The translations under genes were made by a program, and so were the position numbers. Shown here in pieces: positions 7,237-15,543 of a DNA stretch of 64,000 bases; position 1 is the stretch's first letter, and each line of letters starts with the position of its first letter. Source of the DNA: a virus; IMG/VR virus record IMGVR_UViG_3300044716_000973, positions 1 to 64,000 of that record. One strand, given 5' to 3'. Under the pieces are notes generated by a model. The model did not search any database, was not told the origin of the DNA, and worked only from the letters and a program-made list of their open reading frames with translations.

Positions 7237-8212
7237 CCAAGACCTAATTGAATTGAATGAACTGAACAAGGAGTCGAATGGTGGAACAGAACTTACCACC
7301 CGGAATCTCTTCCACCGACTTACACGTGATGAACTCGATGGCGTCCAAATTATCACTGCTCGCGTCCGCGAACTTGATCCAGAGCGAATTAGAATCTATC
7401 ATCTTCACGACCTACCTCTCGATCCGGAAGCTGAACACCTCAAAGATCCAGCTTCTCGAGATCGCTTCCACAAGTTGGTCTTCAGCTCTAACTGGCAATA
7501 TCAGCAATATCGCGACTATCTTGGAATTCCATATAGCCATCAATCGTGCGTTATTGAAACAGGTGTCGAACCTATCCCACTCGTTGAGAAGCCAAAGGAC
7601 AAAATACGCCTCATTTATACATCCACACCTCATCGCGGATTGGAGATTCTGGTTCCTGTTTTTTGCGCTCTCGCAGAAAAGTATCCAAACATCGAACTAG
7701 ATGTCTTTAGCTCGTTTGGTATCTATGGTAAGAACTGGGAAGGGCGTGATGCTCAATATGAACCACTCTTCCAGAAAATGAGAGACCATCCACAAATCAA
7801 CTATCACGGTTGGGCAGATCAGGAAACAGTACGTGCAGCATATCAAAAGGCTCACATCTTTGCGTATCCATGTATCTGGCCAGAGACGTCTTGCCGTTCA
7901 TTGATTGAAGCAATGTCTGCTGGTTGTTTGGCAGTTCATCCTAACTTCTCTGCATTGACTGATACCTCTGCTGGTTTGACTGTACAGTATGATGGCGATC
8001 ATGAAGATATGAATCTCCATGCCAACATCTTTGCTCATACTCTGATGTACGCAATTGAAAATGTACAGAATAACGACTTGACAAACCTTCTCACATTCAT
8101 CAAAGCATATGCTGATACTCGCTTCTCTTGGGAATCAATCATGCCTAAGTGGAAGGGTCTAATTGCATCATTGAAGGAACAACACAGTGATCTTGGCAAA
8201 AGCGCCTCTTAG
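7214..8212 (+). CDS. Glycosyltransferase, GT4-like (332 aa)
   Basis: The protein has the GT-B layout. NGGTELTTRN lies near the N-terminus. A Rossmann-type region follows around VFSSNWQYQQYR and ETGVEPIP. The C-terminal donor-site segment is ETSCRSLIEAMSAGC, the GT4 E-x7-E equivalent. The ATG at 7214 overlaps the HAD gene; ATG 7229 is an alternative. It overlaps the GHMP kinase by 26 bases. It probably transfers a sugar, perhaps the heptose made by its neighbours, to a phage or host acceptor that cannot be identified here. Confidence 0.85.
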   Translation: MSEILMNNQDLIELNELNKESNGGTELTTRNLFHRLTRDELDGVQIITARVRELDPERIRIYHLHDLPLDPEAEHLKDPASRDRFHKLVFSSNWQYQQYRDYLGIPYSHQSCVIETGVEPIPLVEKPKDKIRLIYTSTPHRGLEILVPVFCALAEKYPNIELDVFSSFGIYGKNWEGRDAQYEPLFQKMRDHPQINYHGWADQETVRAAYQKAHIFAYPCIWPETSCRSLIEAMSAGCLAVHPNFSALTDTSAGLTVQYDGDHEDMNLHANIFAHTLMYAIENVQNNDLTNLLTFIKAYADTRFSWESIMPKWKGLIASLKEQHSDLGKSAS

Positions 8213-9137
8213 AGTATCGTTCTTCGGTGGGGGTAGTGATATCCCCACCCACTTTGCTACGTGGGGTGGAGCCACTATCTCGACTGCTATCGACAAGTAT
8301 GTCTATGTAGCAGTCATGCACACTCCTCATGATCATATCAAAGTAACCTATTCAAAGTTAGAATGTGTTACCAACGTAGAAGACATTCAGAATGAAATCG
8401 TTCGGAATGCTTTGAAATTCTTTGGAATCAAATCCAACATCGAGATCACTTCATTCGCAGACATCCCTACGATCGGCAACGGTCTTGGTGGATCGTCTGC
8501 TTTTACTTGTGCTCTTGTCAAGGCATTGTCTGCCTATCTTGGGTTTGAATATGTTAACCCGTATCTTATTGCCAAGACTGCTTGCCATATCGAGATCGAT
8601 CTCTGTGGCTGGAAGATTGGTATGCAAGACCAGTTTGCATCTGCATTCGGCGGTATGAACTACATTGAGTATGCTAATGAACTTGGCAATGGCCGTGTAG
8701 ATGTCAAACGTCTAGACTCAAATGCAATTGAGAACTACATGATCTTGATTCCTACTAATGTAGAACACCATGCCGCAAAGATCTTGGATAACATCAACTT
8801 TGAAGCCAAGACGTTTGTCATTCGCCAACTTGCTGACATGGCAAGGATGCAAGGTACTCAGCAGGTGAATATCAACGAATATGGTGGTTTGTTGAACTCG
8901 GCGTGGATATTAAAGAAACAAATAACTGAAGGCATCTCTTCTGAAGAGATAGATAGTATGTACGATCGATGCCAACAAGCCGGCGCACTTGGAGCTAAAT
9001 TGCTTGGTGCAGGCGGTGGTGGTTATATGCTGGCACTCACAGACGCCAAAAGTAAGATTCGCCAAGAATTCTCAGATCATACTTGCCTTGACGTAGGTAT
9101 TTCACATGAAGGAGCAAGAGTTGTCTATAGAGACTGA
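8187..9137 (+). CDS. hddA: GHMP kinase, D-glycero-alpha-D-manno-heptose-7-phosphate kinase type
   Basis: 316 aa from a GTG start. N-terminal KAPLRVSFFGGGSDIP is the hallmark of the HddA group. The ATP-binding GHMP motif 2 is GNGLGGSSAFTCALVKAL. The C-terminal motif is LGAKLLGAGGGGYMLAL. HddA phosphorylates heptose-7-phosphate at C1 in the GDP-heptose pathway used for S-layer, capsule or LPS glycans. It is followed, with a 32-base overlap, by gmhA, which provides its substrate from sedoheptulose-7-phosphate. A nucleotidyltransferase (HddC) is not seen in this window. Confidence 0.9.
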   Translation: MILAKAPLRVSFFGGGSDIPTHFATWGGATISTAIDKYVYVAVMHTPHDHIKVTYSKLECVTNVEDIQNEIVRNALKFFGIKSNIEITSFADIPTIGNGLGGSSAFTCALVKALSAYLGFEYVNPYLIAKTACHIEIDLCGWKIGMQDQFASAFGGMNYIEYANELGNGRVDVKRLDSNAIENYMILIPTNVEHHAAKILDNINFEAKTFVIRQLADMARMQGTQQVNINEYGGLLNSAWILKKQITEGISSEEIDSMYDRCQQAGALGAKLLGAGGGGYMLALTDAKSKIRQEFSDHTCLDVGISHEGARVVYRD

Positions 9138-9699
9138 TATCATATTCGATCATCTAGGCCTGATTAATATTGGGTTTGCCAGTATCGATCATGACGAATT
9201 TAAAAAGGCCGCTGAACTTATTCGGTTAACGAGTATTTCAAATTATCGTAATAACATCTATACGATTGGTAATGGTGCTTCTGCTGCAATTGCTCAGCAT
9301 TGGGCATGTGATTATACCAAGGGATGCAAGAAGGGTGGCATGAGACCACGAGTGATCTCGTTAGCTGCTAACATTCCTCTAATGACTGCCATCTCCAATG
9401 ATATTAGTTATGATGATGTATATTCATTCCAACTCGAAGCACTTGGTCAAGAAGGCGATGTGCTTGTGGCCATCTCATCGAGTGGTAACTCTCCTAATGT
9501 TGTCAAGGCAATCGAGACTGCAAAGAAGCTAAAAGTAAAAACTATTGCTTTGACAGGATTTTCACGCGACAATAAGTGTGCTCAGCTTGCAGACATTTCT
9601 CTCCATGTTGACATTCAAGAGTACGAAGCCGCTGAAGATGTGCACCAAGCGATCATGCATATGATTGCAAAATATTTGCGCACAGAAATTAGTGGTTGA
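9106..9699 (+). CDS. gmhA: Sedoheptulose-7-phosphate isomerase (SIS domain)
   Basis: 197 aa, normal GmhA length. The SIS-domain signatures are YTIGNGASAAIAQHWACD at the N-terminus and VAISSSGNSPNVVKAIETAK in the middle. The C-terminal AAEDVHQAIMHMIAKYL carries the Glu/His typical of GmhA active sites. It converts sedoheptulose-7-phosphate to D-glycero-D-manno-heptose-7-phosphate. The stop codon TGA is embedded in the TTGACA -35 box of the next promoter. Confidence 0.9.
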   Translation: MKEQELSIETDIIFDHLGLINIGFASIDHDEFKKAAELIRLTSISNYRNNIYTIGNGASAAIAQHWACDYTKGCKKGGMRPRVISLAANIPLMTAISNDISYDDVYSFQLEALGQEGDVLVAISSSGNSPNVVKAIETAKKLKVKTIALTGFSRDNKCAQLADISLHVDIQEYEAAEDVHQAIMHMIAKYLRTEISG

Positions 9700-9724
9700 C
9701 ATTTTTTTGAAATTGATGTAGATT
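9696..9724 (+). promoter_or_regulatory. Sigma70-type promoter before the 9750 gene
   Basis: TTGACA at 9696-9701, a 17-base spacer, then TAGATT at 9719-9724. A TATAAT also lies at 9730-9735 but is too far from the -35 box. The core GGTTGACATTT is shared with promoters at 15716, 18696 and 19122, which supports it. Confidence 0.6.
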
Positions 9725-9749
9725 TAATCTATAATCAAAGAGGAAAACT

Positions 9750-10844
9750 ATGGCTATCAGTATTAAGACCAAAGCTAAACCAAAGCAAAAGTCACGTGCA
9801 ACGATCAAATCGATCGATGATAAGCACTATGGACCAGAACCAATTGTTGTTGGTAGCTTTACAGACGCTCTGAATTGGTACAACTACATGGGCAACGATG
9901 ATGATGCTCGTGAATGGTTCTTTGACTACATGAAAAAGAACTATACCAAGAGTGATATTGCTTTCATTCGAAAGCTTCCTAAGTGGAAGATCTCTAAGAC
10001 TCTTGGTAGTGTTGCTCGTATTCTTTCGAATGGTAATGAACTACCAGAAAAGAATGTGGAATACTTTAAGAACAACGTACGTGATCTAATTCAAGCTGGC
10101 AAGCAGGTAGTAGACGAAGTCGAAGAAGCACCTAAGCCAGTTGTTGATATTCAAGCACGTGTTCGTGATAAGGCCAATATCATTATCACGAATCTTGAAG
10201 AAGAAATTGATCTTGTCATGGATGGTAAAGACTTCTCCATGTACAACTTCTGTCAGGCCAAGGAACTTAATCCTCAAATCCTGAACATTGTTTCTGACTA
10301 CTATCGTCCACAGTGGGATGAGATTCGTTCAAACGACGAACAGGTCAAGGAAGCATTTGGCAAGCGTCAAAAGTTTTGGTTAAATTTTTGGAATAATTTC
10401 TTCGCTGACATCGAAAGATACCTAAATAATAAAAAGGTAGTAAAGGTTCGTAAGCCAAGAGAGAAGAAGGTCAAGTCGGCCGTTGATCTGGTCAAAAGCC
10501 TGAAGTACCAGAAGGAAGAACCTTCACTGAAGATTGTGTCGGTACATCCGGCAGAAATTATTGGATGTCAACAGCTATGGGTGTACAACACCAAATATCG
10601 CAAACTGACTCAGTACCTAGCGGTGGGACCTGCGGGTATTCAAGTCAAGGGAACGACTCTTACTGGATGGGATGTCGAATCCAGTACGTCGAAGACTCTA
10701 CGAAAGCCAGAAGAATCCCTGACGGGTCTCTTGTCGGTAGGCAAGGTTGGACTGAGGTCGTTTATGTCAAATATAAAGACAGCGGAAAGCAAGCCTAATG
10801 GTCGACTCAATCAAGAATGTATTCTGCTAAGGGTAGTTAAGTGA
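9750..10844 (+). CDS. Conserved phage protein of unknown function (364 aa)
   Basis: ATG 9750 behind AGAGG. The N-terminal tail is basic (KTKAKPKQKSRATIK). The middle is acidic-helical and rich in aromatic residues (WYNYMGNDDDAREWFFDYMKK, KFWLNFWNNFFADIERY). A Lys/Arg linker (about 230-245) leads to a C-terminal domain with EIIGCQQLWVYNTKYRKLTQYL, a segment I remember from uncharacterised proteins of cyanophage-type T4 relatives. It could bind nucleic acid through the basic segments; no catalytic motif is seen. Confidence 0.8.
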   Translation: MAISIKTKAKPKQKSRATIKSIDDKHYGPEPIVVGSFTDALNWYNYMGNDDDAREWFFDYMKKNYTKSDIAFIRKLPKWKISKTLGSVARILSNGNELPEKNVEYFKNNVRDLIQAGKQVVDEVEEAPKPVVDIQARVRDKANIIITNLEEEIDLVMDGKDFSMYNFCQAKELNPQILNIVSDYYRPQWDEIRSNDEQVKEAFGKRQKFWLNFWNNFFADIERYLNNKKVVKVRKPREKKVKSAVDLVKSLKYQKEEPSLKIVSVHPAEIIGCQQLWVYNTKYRKLTQYLAVGPAGIQVKGTTLTGWDVESSTSKTLRKPEESLTGLLSVGKVGLRSFMSNIKTAESKPNGRLNQECILLRVVK

Positions 10845-11194
10845 CAGATAACATCGTTCTCTTTCCTGGATTCAAACGTGAATCTCCTCCGCAATCAGTA
10901 GAAGAAATTGCAGATCAGGTTACGCAGAATCGTAAAGACCATGTTGATGGTGTACTGAATGACGTCATTCCAGATCTCATTCATATGTTCGGGTCTTATG
11001 GACTTGACATCAACTCGGACGATTACATCAAAGATGTTGCTATGGTAATGGAATCCATCAAGGCGATGATTAGCAGACAATATCGCCTTGAACATCCTTT
11101 TCATTCTATGGTTGACAATATTTTTGATTTTAGTTATAATGAAGATAATACGGTTGCATACACATACAAATTTCCCAACAAGGATGAAGAGTAA
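10841..11194 (+). CDS. Hypothetical protein (117 aa)
   Basis: GTG start at 10841 overlapping the previous stop by four bases. Sequence MTDNIVLFPGFKRESPPQSV followed by an alpha-helical region (HVDGVLNDVIPDLIHMFGSYGL, DVAMVMESIKAMISRQYRLEHPFH). The arrangement 'NIVLFPGFKR' then a helical bundle recurs in small T4-like phage proteins of unknown role. It lies just upstream of RNase H. Confidence 0.72.
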   Translation: MTDNIVLFPGFKRESPPQSVEEIADQVTQNRKDHVDGVLNDVIPDLIHMFGSYGLDINSDDYIKDVAMVMESIKAMISRQYRLEHPFHSMVDNIFDFSYNEDNTVAYTYKFPNKDEE

Positions 11195-11200
11195 TATATT

Positions 11201-12052
11201 ATGATTATTGTTGATTTGTCTCAGGTGATGATTTCCAATCTGATGGTTCAGCTTGGTAACCATACAAACACCGAGCTTGAAGAAGATCTTCTTCGCCATA
11301 TGATTCTCAATTCAATTCGTTCATATAACCAAAAGTTTAAGAACGAATACGGTGAGATGATTATTGCATGCGATGCTGGTAACAACTGGCGTCGTCAAAT
11401 CTTTCCTTACTACAAAGCCAATCGCCGTAAGAACCGTGAGAAGTCTGAGCTCAACTGGACTCAGATCTTTGACACACTCGGCAAGGTTCGTGAGGAACTC
11501 AAGGAATACTTCCCTTATCGCGTTATTCAAATTGATGGTGCCGAGGCCGATGATGTCATTGGTACTCTAGTCGATAAGTTCGGCAACACTTCTGAAAAGA
11601 TTCTGATCATGTCCGGTGATAAGGACTTTGTTCAGCTGCAACGTTACATGAATGTCAAGCAATACGATCCTGTTCAGAAGAAGTGGCGTACCACTAACGA
11701 TCCTGATCGCTTCATGAAGGAGCATATCATTCGTGGCGACGTTGGTGATGGTGTTCCTAACTTCCTTTCGGCTGACAACACGTTTGTAGTTGGCGCTCGT
11801 CAAAAGCCAATTAGCCAAAAGAAACTGGATGAATGGCTTAACCAAGATCCTCGCGACTTCTGCGATGAGAACATGCTTCGTGGTTACCTTCGTAATCAGC
11901 AGCTTGTTGATTTAAACTTCATTCCAGAAAATCTACGTGACCAAGTGCTTGTTGAGTATGAAGCTCAGGCAGGCAAGGGTCGTAGCAAGCTATTCAATTA
12001 CTTCATTGAAAAGCGTCTCAAAAACCTCCTCGAAAGTATCAATGAGTTTTAA
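11201..12052 (+). CDS. rnh: T4 RNase H-like 5'-3' nuclease (FEN family)
   Basis: 283 aa. Flap/RNA-primer removal during lagging-strand replication, working with gp32 in T4. The acidic residues of the FEN active site are visible: D5 (IIVDLSQ), D58 (ACDAGNNWRR), E115/D117/D118 (GAEADDVIG), D140 and D142 (MSGDKDF), and D180/D183 (RGDVGDGVP). The basic Y-K-A-N-R-R-K segment that binds the flap is present at about 71-77. Start ATG 11201 is six bases after the preceding stop. Confidence 0.93.
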   Translation: MIIVDLSQVMISNLMVQLGNHTNTELEEDLLRHMILNSIRSYNQKFKNEYGEMIIACDAGNNWRRQIFPYYKANRRKNREKSELNWTQIFDTLGKVREELKEYFPYRVIQIDGAEADDVIGTLVDKFGNTSEKILIMSGDKDFVQLQRYMNVKQYDPVQKKWRTTNDPDRFMKEHIIRGDVGDGVPNFLSADNTFVVGARQKPISQKKLDEWLNQDPRDFCDENMLRGYLRNQQLVDLNFIPENLRDQVLVEYEAQAGKGRSKLFNYFIEKRLKNLLESINEF

Positions 12053-12479
12053 TATGCCAAGACAAACAATTGCACAAATTATAGAAACAGCATCAAAGAT
12101 CGAAGTTATAGAAGATCGTGCTCAGTATCTTCGCGACAACGATTCATCAACTCTTCGTTATATTCTTGAACTGGCTCTTGTGCCAGGTGTCGAGTGGGAA
12201 ATTCCTGAAGGAGCTCCTCCATTTAAACCATGTGAATACCTAGATGTAGAAGGTCGACTTCACCAAGAAGCTCGTACTCTCTACATGTACCTCAAAGGAA
12301 ACCAACCAGGTCTTACACAATTGAAACGTGAAATGCTTTTCATTGGTCTCCTTGAGTCCATTGATAAGCGTGATGCCAATCTATTGATTGCCGTCAAAGA
12401 CAAGAAACTACCTCGTACTATCTCCACCAAAGTTGTCAACCTCGCATTTCCAGGGTTAATCAATGAGCAAGTCAATTAA
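12042..12479 (+). CDS. DUF6433-type conserved T4-superfamily protein (about 145 aa)
   Basis: Two in-frame ATGs are possible, 12042 (overlapping the rnh stop) and 12054; neither has a strong ribosome-binding site. The pattern LRDNDSSTLRYILELALVP then EWEIPEGAPPFKP, then QEARTLYMYLKGN matches a small family (I recall DUF6433) found across cyanophage-like T4 relatives. Function unknown. The predicted fold is mostly helical. Its position between RNase H and PhoH is typical of conserved replication-associated phage genes. Confidence 0.78.
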   Translation: MSFNMPRQTIAQIIETASKIEVIEDRAQYLRDNDSSTLRYILELALVPGVEWEIPEGAPPFKPCEYLDVEGRLHQEARTLYMYLKGNQPGLTQLKREMLFIGLLESIDKRDANLLIAVKDKKLPRTISTKVVNLAFPGLINEQVN

Positions 12480-12633
12480 GCGGAATAATAAGTACTATAG
12501 CCATGATGATGATCTTTATGAAGACCACCACTACGAAACTCATGGCCAAAAGCTTTTAGAGAAACGAATTCGTTCAGCTCTTCGTTCTCGAACCAAAAGC
12601 GGTTTGTTTGATTTAATTGAAGAAGATTATTAA
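12463..12633 (+). CDS. Small hypothetical protein (56 aa)
   Basis: ATG 12463 lies inside the end of the previous gene and its TAA overlaps the next ATG (TAATG), suggesting coupled translation. The protein is rich in His, Tyr, Asp and Arg (NNKYYSHDDDLYEDHHYETH, then KRIRSALRSRTKSG). No family is recognised. Confidence 0.6.
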   Translation: MSKSIKRNNKYYSHDDDLYEDHHYETHGQKLLEKRIRSALRSRTKSGLFDLIEEDY

Positions 12634-12932
12634 TGCCAATCTATGAGTTTAGGGACAAAGAAACCGGGGAAACCTGGGAAGAGTTCCTTTCTATGTCTGC
12701 ACGAGAAGAATACCTTGCAGAAAATCCACACGCAGAACTAGTCATTGGTGCTCCTGCTTTCATTTCTGGAATTGCAGGTGTTACTCATAAAAACGACGAT
12801 GGCTTTAAAGATCTGTTAAATAGGATTGGAACAGCAAATCCGGCTTCTCCTCTCGGACAGCAACATGGAGACAAGAGCATTAAAGCCACTAAGATTCGCG
12901 ACGCCGTTAATAAAGCTAAAAACAAAAAATAA
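12633..12932 (+). CDS. FmdB-like small protein without the zinc cysteines (99 aa)
   Basis: The N-terminus MPIYEFRDKETGETWEEFLSM has the start of FmdB-type zinc-ribbon proteins (MPxYEyxC), but the cysteines are replaced (RDKETGE). The remainder contains a helical Lys-rich tail (KIRDAVNKAKNKK). Phages of this group carry similar Cys-less versions. Function unknown. Confidence 0.68.
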   Translation: MPIYEFRDKETGETWEEFLSMSAREEYLAENPHAELVIGAPAFISGIAGVTHKNDDGFKDLLNRIGTANPASPLGQQHGDKSIKATKIRDAVNKAKNKK

Positions 12933-12941
12933 GGATGATTC

Positions 12942-13697
12942 GTGACTGAAGCAAGACTTACCAAAAGACAAAAGAGAATTCTACGTCAAAACGGAGAACA
13001 AGATCTGCTGAACAACAAACCGAGTTTCAACTCTCCAAACTTTAATCTAAAACGAGTTCATCCACTTACAGACAACCAAAAGAAAACGTTTGATGCATTC
13101 CATAGTGGTAAACATCTAATGCTTCATGGCATGGCTGGTACTGGTAAGACTTTTCTTTCAATGTATCTGGCAATTAAAGATTTGATTGGTGGAACAAGCG
13201 AACAAGAAAAGATCTACGTAATCCGTTCTGTTGTTCCGACTCGTGATATGGGATTCCTACCAGGATCTCAGAAAGAAAAGATGAAGGTCTATGAAGCTCC
13301 GTACTATGCAATCTGCAGCGAGCTCTTTGAACGTGGAGATGCTTACGACATTCTAAAACAAAAGAATGCCATTGAGTTTATGAGTACCTCATTTGTTCGT
13401 GGTACTACATTGAACAACTGTTATGTGATCGTTGATGAGATCAATAACATGACGTTCCATGAACTTGATTCTGTTATCACACGTATCGGTAAGAACTGCC
13501 GAGTGATTTTTTGTGGAGACTTCCGTCAGTCTGACTTATCTCGTGAACAAGAGCGTAATGGCTTAAAAGAGTTCATAAAAGTGATTGACAGATTATCCGA
13601 TTTTGATTATATTGATTTCTTAGAGGCCGATATTGTGCGCTCTAAACTTGTGAAGGAATACATAATTGCACGCCAAAAGCTTGGACTACAACCGTAA
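12942..13697 (+). CDS. phoH: PhoH-like P-loop ATPase
   Basis: 251 aa, GTG start. Walker A GMAGTGKT at residues 63-70, Walker B VIVDE at 162-166, and the PhoH-type segment VRGTTLNNCYVIVDEINNMT. CRVIFCGDFRQSDL provides the sensor region. PhoH proteins are widespread in marine and rhizobial T4-like phages. They are RNA helicase/ribonuclease-related ATPases, but their role in phage infection is unclear. It overlaps the nuclease gene downstream by 32 bases. Confidence 0.92.
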   Translation: MTEARLTKRQKRILRQNGEQDLLNNKPSFNSPNFNLKRVHPLTDNQKKTFDAFHSGKHLMLHGMAGTGKTFLSMYLAIKDLIGGTSEQEKIYVIRSVVPTRDMGFLPGSQKEKMKVYEAPYYAICSELFERGDAYDILKQKNAIEFMSTSFVRGTTLNNCYVIVDEINNMTFHELDSVITRIGKNCRVIFCGDFRQSDLSREQERNGLKEFIKVIDRLSDFDYIDFLEADIVRSKLVKEYIIARQKLGLQP

Positions 13698-14364
13698 ACA
13701 TTTCGAATTTGATCTGCTCGAGTTTGCAAATCTAAATCGTATTGATGGTGAAACTGCTCGTTTGTACGAGACTCCTACCGGTCAAAGGTATCCATCGGTC
13801 ACTACCGTTCTCGGTAAGATGTCTGATAAGACTGCGCTCAACGAATGGCGCAAGAGAGTCGGTGATGAGGAAGCCAATAGGGTTTCTGCGCGAGCCGCAT
13901 CTCGTGGGACGTCTATCCATAACATGTGTGAGAAGTACATTCTTGATCAAGAATTTGATACTTCGTTGCCACATAACATGGTAATTTTCCGCCAGATTAA
14001 AGGAATCCTTGACGAAAAGGTTGATATGATTCGTGCCACTGAATGCACGCTCTTCAGCCATCATCTCAAGATTGCTGGTACCTGTGACTTGATTGCAGAC
14101 TACGATGGTAGGCTTTCCATTATCGATTATAAGACATCCACTAAGCGTAAGCGTAAGGACTGGATTGAAGGTTACTTCTTACAGTGTAGCCTCTATGCCT
14201 ACATGCTCTGGGAAATGACTGGAATTGCAATCAAAGACATCGTGATTATAATCGGTGTTGATGATGAAATCGATGCTCAAGTCTTTGTTGAACGGCCTTC
14301 CAATTATATCGAAAAGGCTGCTGATCTTGTTCGTAGCTATCACCAATTATATGGAAACAAATGA
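13666..14364 (+). CDS. PD-(D/E)XK nuclease, RecB/Cas4-like exonuclease
   Basis: About 232 aa. The open frame begins with a TTG at 13666 inside phoH; a second TTG at 13681 is also possible. The catalytic core is GTCDLIADYDGRLSIIDYKTS: Asp of the first motif, then D-Y-K (the D/E-x-K motif) and Thr-Ser. RGTSIHNMCEKYIL earlier provides the conserved His helix, and EGYFLQCSLYAYML is the QxxxY motif of RecB-type nucleases. Likely a DNA exonuclease for host DNA degradation or recombination. Confidence 0.87.
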   Translation: MHAKSLDYNRKHFEFDLLEFANLNRIDGETARLYETPTGQRYPSVTTVLGKMSDKTALNEWRKRVGDEEANRVSARAASRGTSIHNMCEKYILDQEFDTSLPHNMVIFRQIKGILDEKVDMIRATECTLFSHHLKIAGTCDLIADYDGRLSIIDYKTSTKRKRKDWIEGYFLQCSLYAYMLWEMTGIAIKDIVIIIGVDDEIDAQVFVERPSNYIEKAADLVRSYHQLYGNK

Positions 14365-14927
14365 TGAATCAATTATGGCAATATTGGAGAGCTGCAGTTT
14401 CTGAACAGCAAATCTCGCATATCATGGAAACCGGAAATCTTCAACCAACAACGGTCGCCGGAATAGGCTTTGACGGATCTACTAAGAATCTTGAATATCG
14501 ATCAAGCGAAATTAGATGGATTCCAACTTCAACCAGTCCAGACATTACCAACATGCTATGGTACTATGCACAGGTTGCAAATCGTAATGCGTTTGGATTT
14601 GATATCACCTATCTAAATGATATTCAATACACCACATATAATGCTACAGAAAATGGCAAGTACGATTGGCATCACGATGCGTTTTGGGCTAACCCTACGA
14701 CATTTGATCGTAAGATTTCTATAGTAATTCAACTCACAGATCCTAGTGAATATGAAGGTGGTGACTTTGAAATTGATCCGCAATATCCACAGCTGCCAAA
14801 AGAAGAGATTAGAGAAAAAGGATCTGTTCTAGTATTCCCATCTTTTATCCCTCATCGAGTTACTCCTGTAACAAAAGGTGTTCGCCGTTCCTTGGTATCC
14901 TGGATTGAAGGACCAAAGTTTAGATAA
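14361..14927 (+). CDS. 2-oxoglutarate/Fe(II) oxygenase, prolyl 4-hydroxylase/PKHD type
   Basis: 188 aa, complete jelly-roll oxygenase. The iron ligands are visible as H104-x-D106 in YDWHHDAFW and H165 in FIPHRVTPV. The 2-oxoglutarate-binding Arg is in GVRRSLVSWI (about R175/R176). IQLTDPSEYEGGDFEI is the typical strand-turn of the PKHD group. It would hydroxylate a protein or small molecule; prolines of the collagen-like fibres are a speculative target. The gene overlaps the nuclease stop by four bases and is followed by a terminator. Confidence 0.9.
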   Translation: MMNQLWQYWRAAVSEQQISHIMETGNLQPTTVAGIGFDGSTKNLEYRSSEIRWIPTSTSPDITNMLWYYAQVANRNAFGFDITYLNDIQYTTYNATENGKYDWHHDAFWANPTTFDRKISIVIQLTDPSEYEGGDFEIDPQYPQLPKEEIREKGSVLVFPSFIPHRVTPVTKGVRRSLVSWIEGPKFR

Positions 14928-14951
14928 ACCATTCATAGTATTGAAAAATAA

Positions 14952-14985
14952 AAATGCACTCTGGGTTTCTGGAGTGCATTTTTTT
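14952..14985 (+). terminator. Rho-independent terminator
   Basis: Perfect 10-bp stem: AAATGCACTC (14952-14961) pairs with GAGTGCATTT (14972-14981), with a 10-base loop and a run of T to 14985. It closes the long block that ends with the oxygenase gene and precedes a new promoter. Confidence 0.9.
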
Positions 14986-14986
14986 A

Positions 14987-15015
14987 TGTACATTATTATG
15001 AAAATATACTATACT
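14987..15015 (+). promoter_or_regulatory. Promoter copy with weak -35 box
   Basis: TGTACA (14987-14992), 17-base spacer, TATACT (15010-15015). From 15001 to 15031 the sequence is identical to 15730-15760, which carries a strong promoter, so this looks like a duplicated promoter and leader whose -35 box differs. Confidence 0.55.
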
Positions 15016-15043
15016 AATAATATAAGGAATGAAGGAAAAAATT

Positions 15044-15334
15044 ATGACTGCTCCTAAGACTGTTCTCATCGGTGATCGGGTTCGTTATGAATCGGCTGCA
15101 GGTACCATTCGTGGTGAAGTTGTCAAGATCATGAAGGACTGGAATGCAGCTGGTAATTTGATCGACTGGATTTACATTGAGTACTACAACGAAAAGTCGC
15201 CTTCGAAGTATTCCATCGTTCGTCTTGCCGATACGGCTCTGGCAATGATGAAGTTTAAAGTTATTTTTCGCGACTGCATTAACTATGATGCTCTCGCTAC
15301 TCGCTATGCACATGAACGTATGATGGAGGTTTGA
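15044..15334 (+). CDS. Small hypothetical protein (96 aa)
   Basis: ATG 15044 has the ribosome-binding site GAAGGA at about 15031-15036; an upstream in-frame ATG at 15029 would lie too close to the leader's own AAGGA. The start VLIGDRVRYESAAGTIRGEV looks like a small beta-barrel (SH3/KOW-like) domain, followed by a helical C-terminus with YAHERMMEV. No family is recognised. First gene of the promoter-dense accessory region. Confidence 0.68.
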   Translation: MTAPKTVLIGDRVRYESAAGTIRGEVVKIMKDWNAAGNLIDWIYIEYYNEKSPSKYSIVRLADTALAMMKFKVIFRDCINYDALATRYAHERMMEV

Positions 15335-15336
15335 TT

Positions 15337-15543
15337 ATGACTCGTTTGTATGAATATATTCTTGCTCAGGATGATCCGTATGATTTTATCTATGAAGCTC
15401 TCGGTGGAACTCATGGTACTGAAACCATGAAGACTTGCACTGAAATGTATAGTGATATCTCTGCAGATCATATGCTGCACCCTGATGATGACTTTGAAAA
15501 GATCATCGAGATCATGGTTAACCACATGGAAGAAGATGTATGA
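15337..15543 (+). CDS. Small acidic hypothetical protein (68 aa)
   Basis: ATG 15337 with GGAGG about 10 bases upstream (at about 15325). The protein is acidic and rich in Asp, His and Met (YILAQDDPYDFIYEALGGTH and an EEDV end). Its stop overlaps the next start. No family is recognised. Confidence 0.62.
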   Translation: MTRLYEYILAQDDPYDFIYEALGGTHGTETMKTCTEMYSDISADHMLHPDDDFEKIIEIMVNHMEEDV

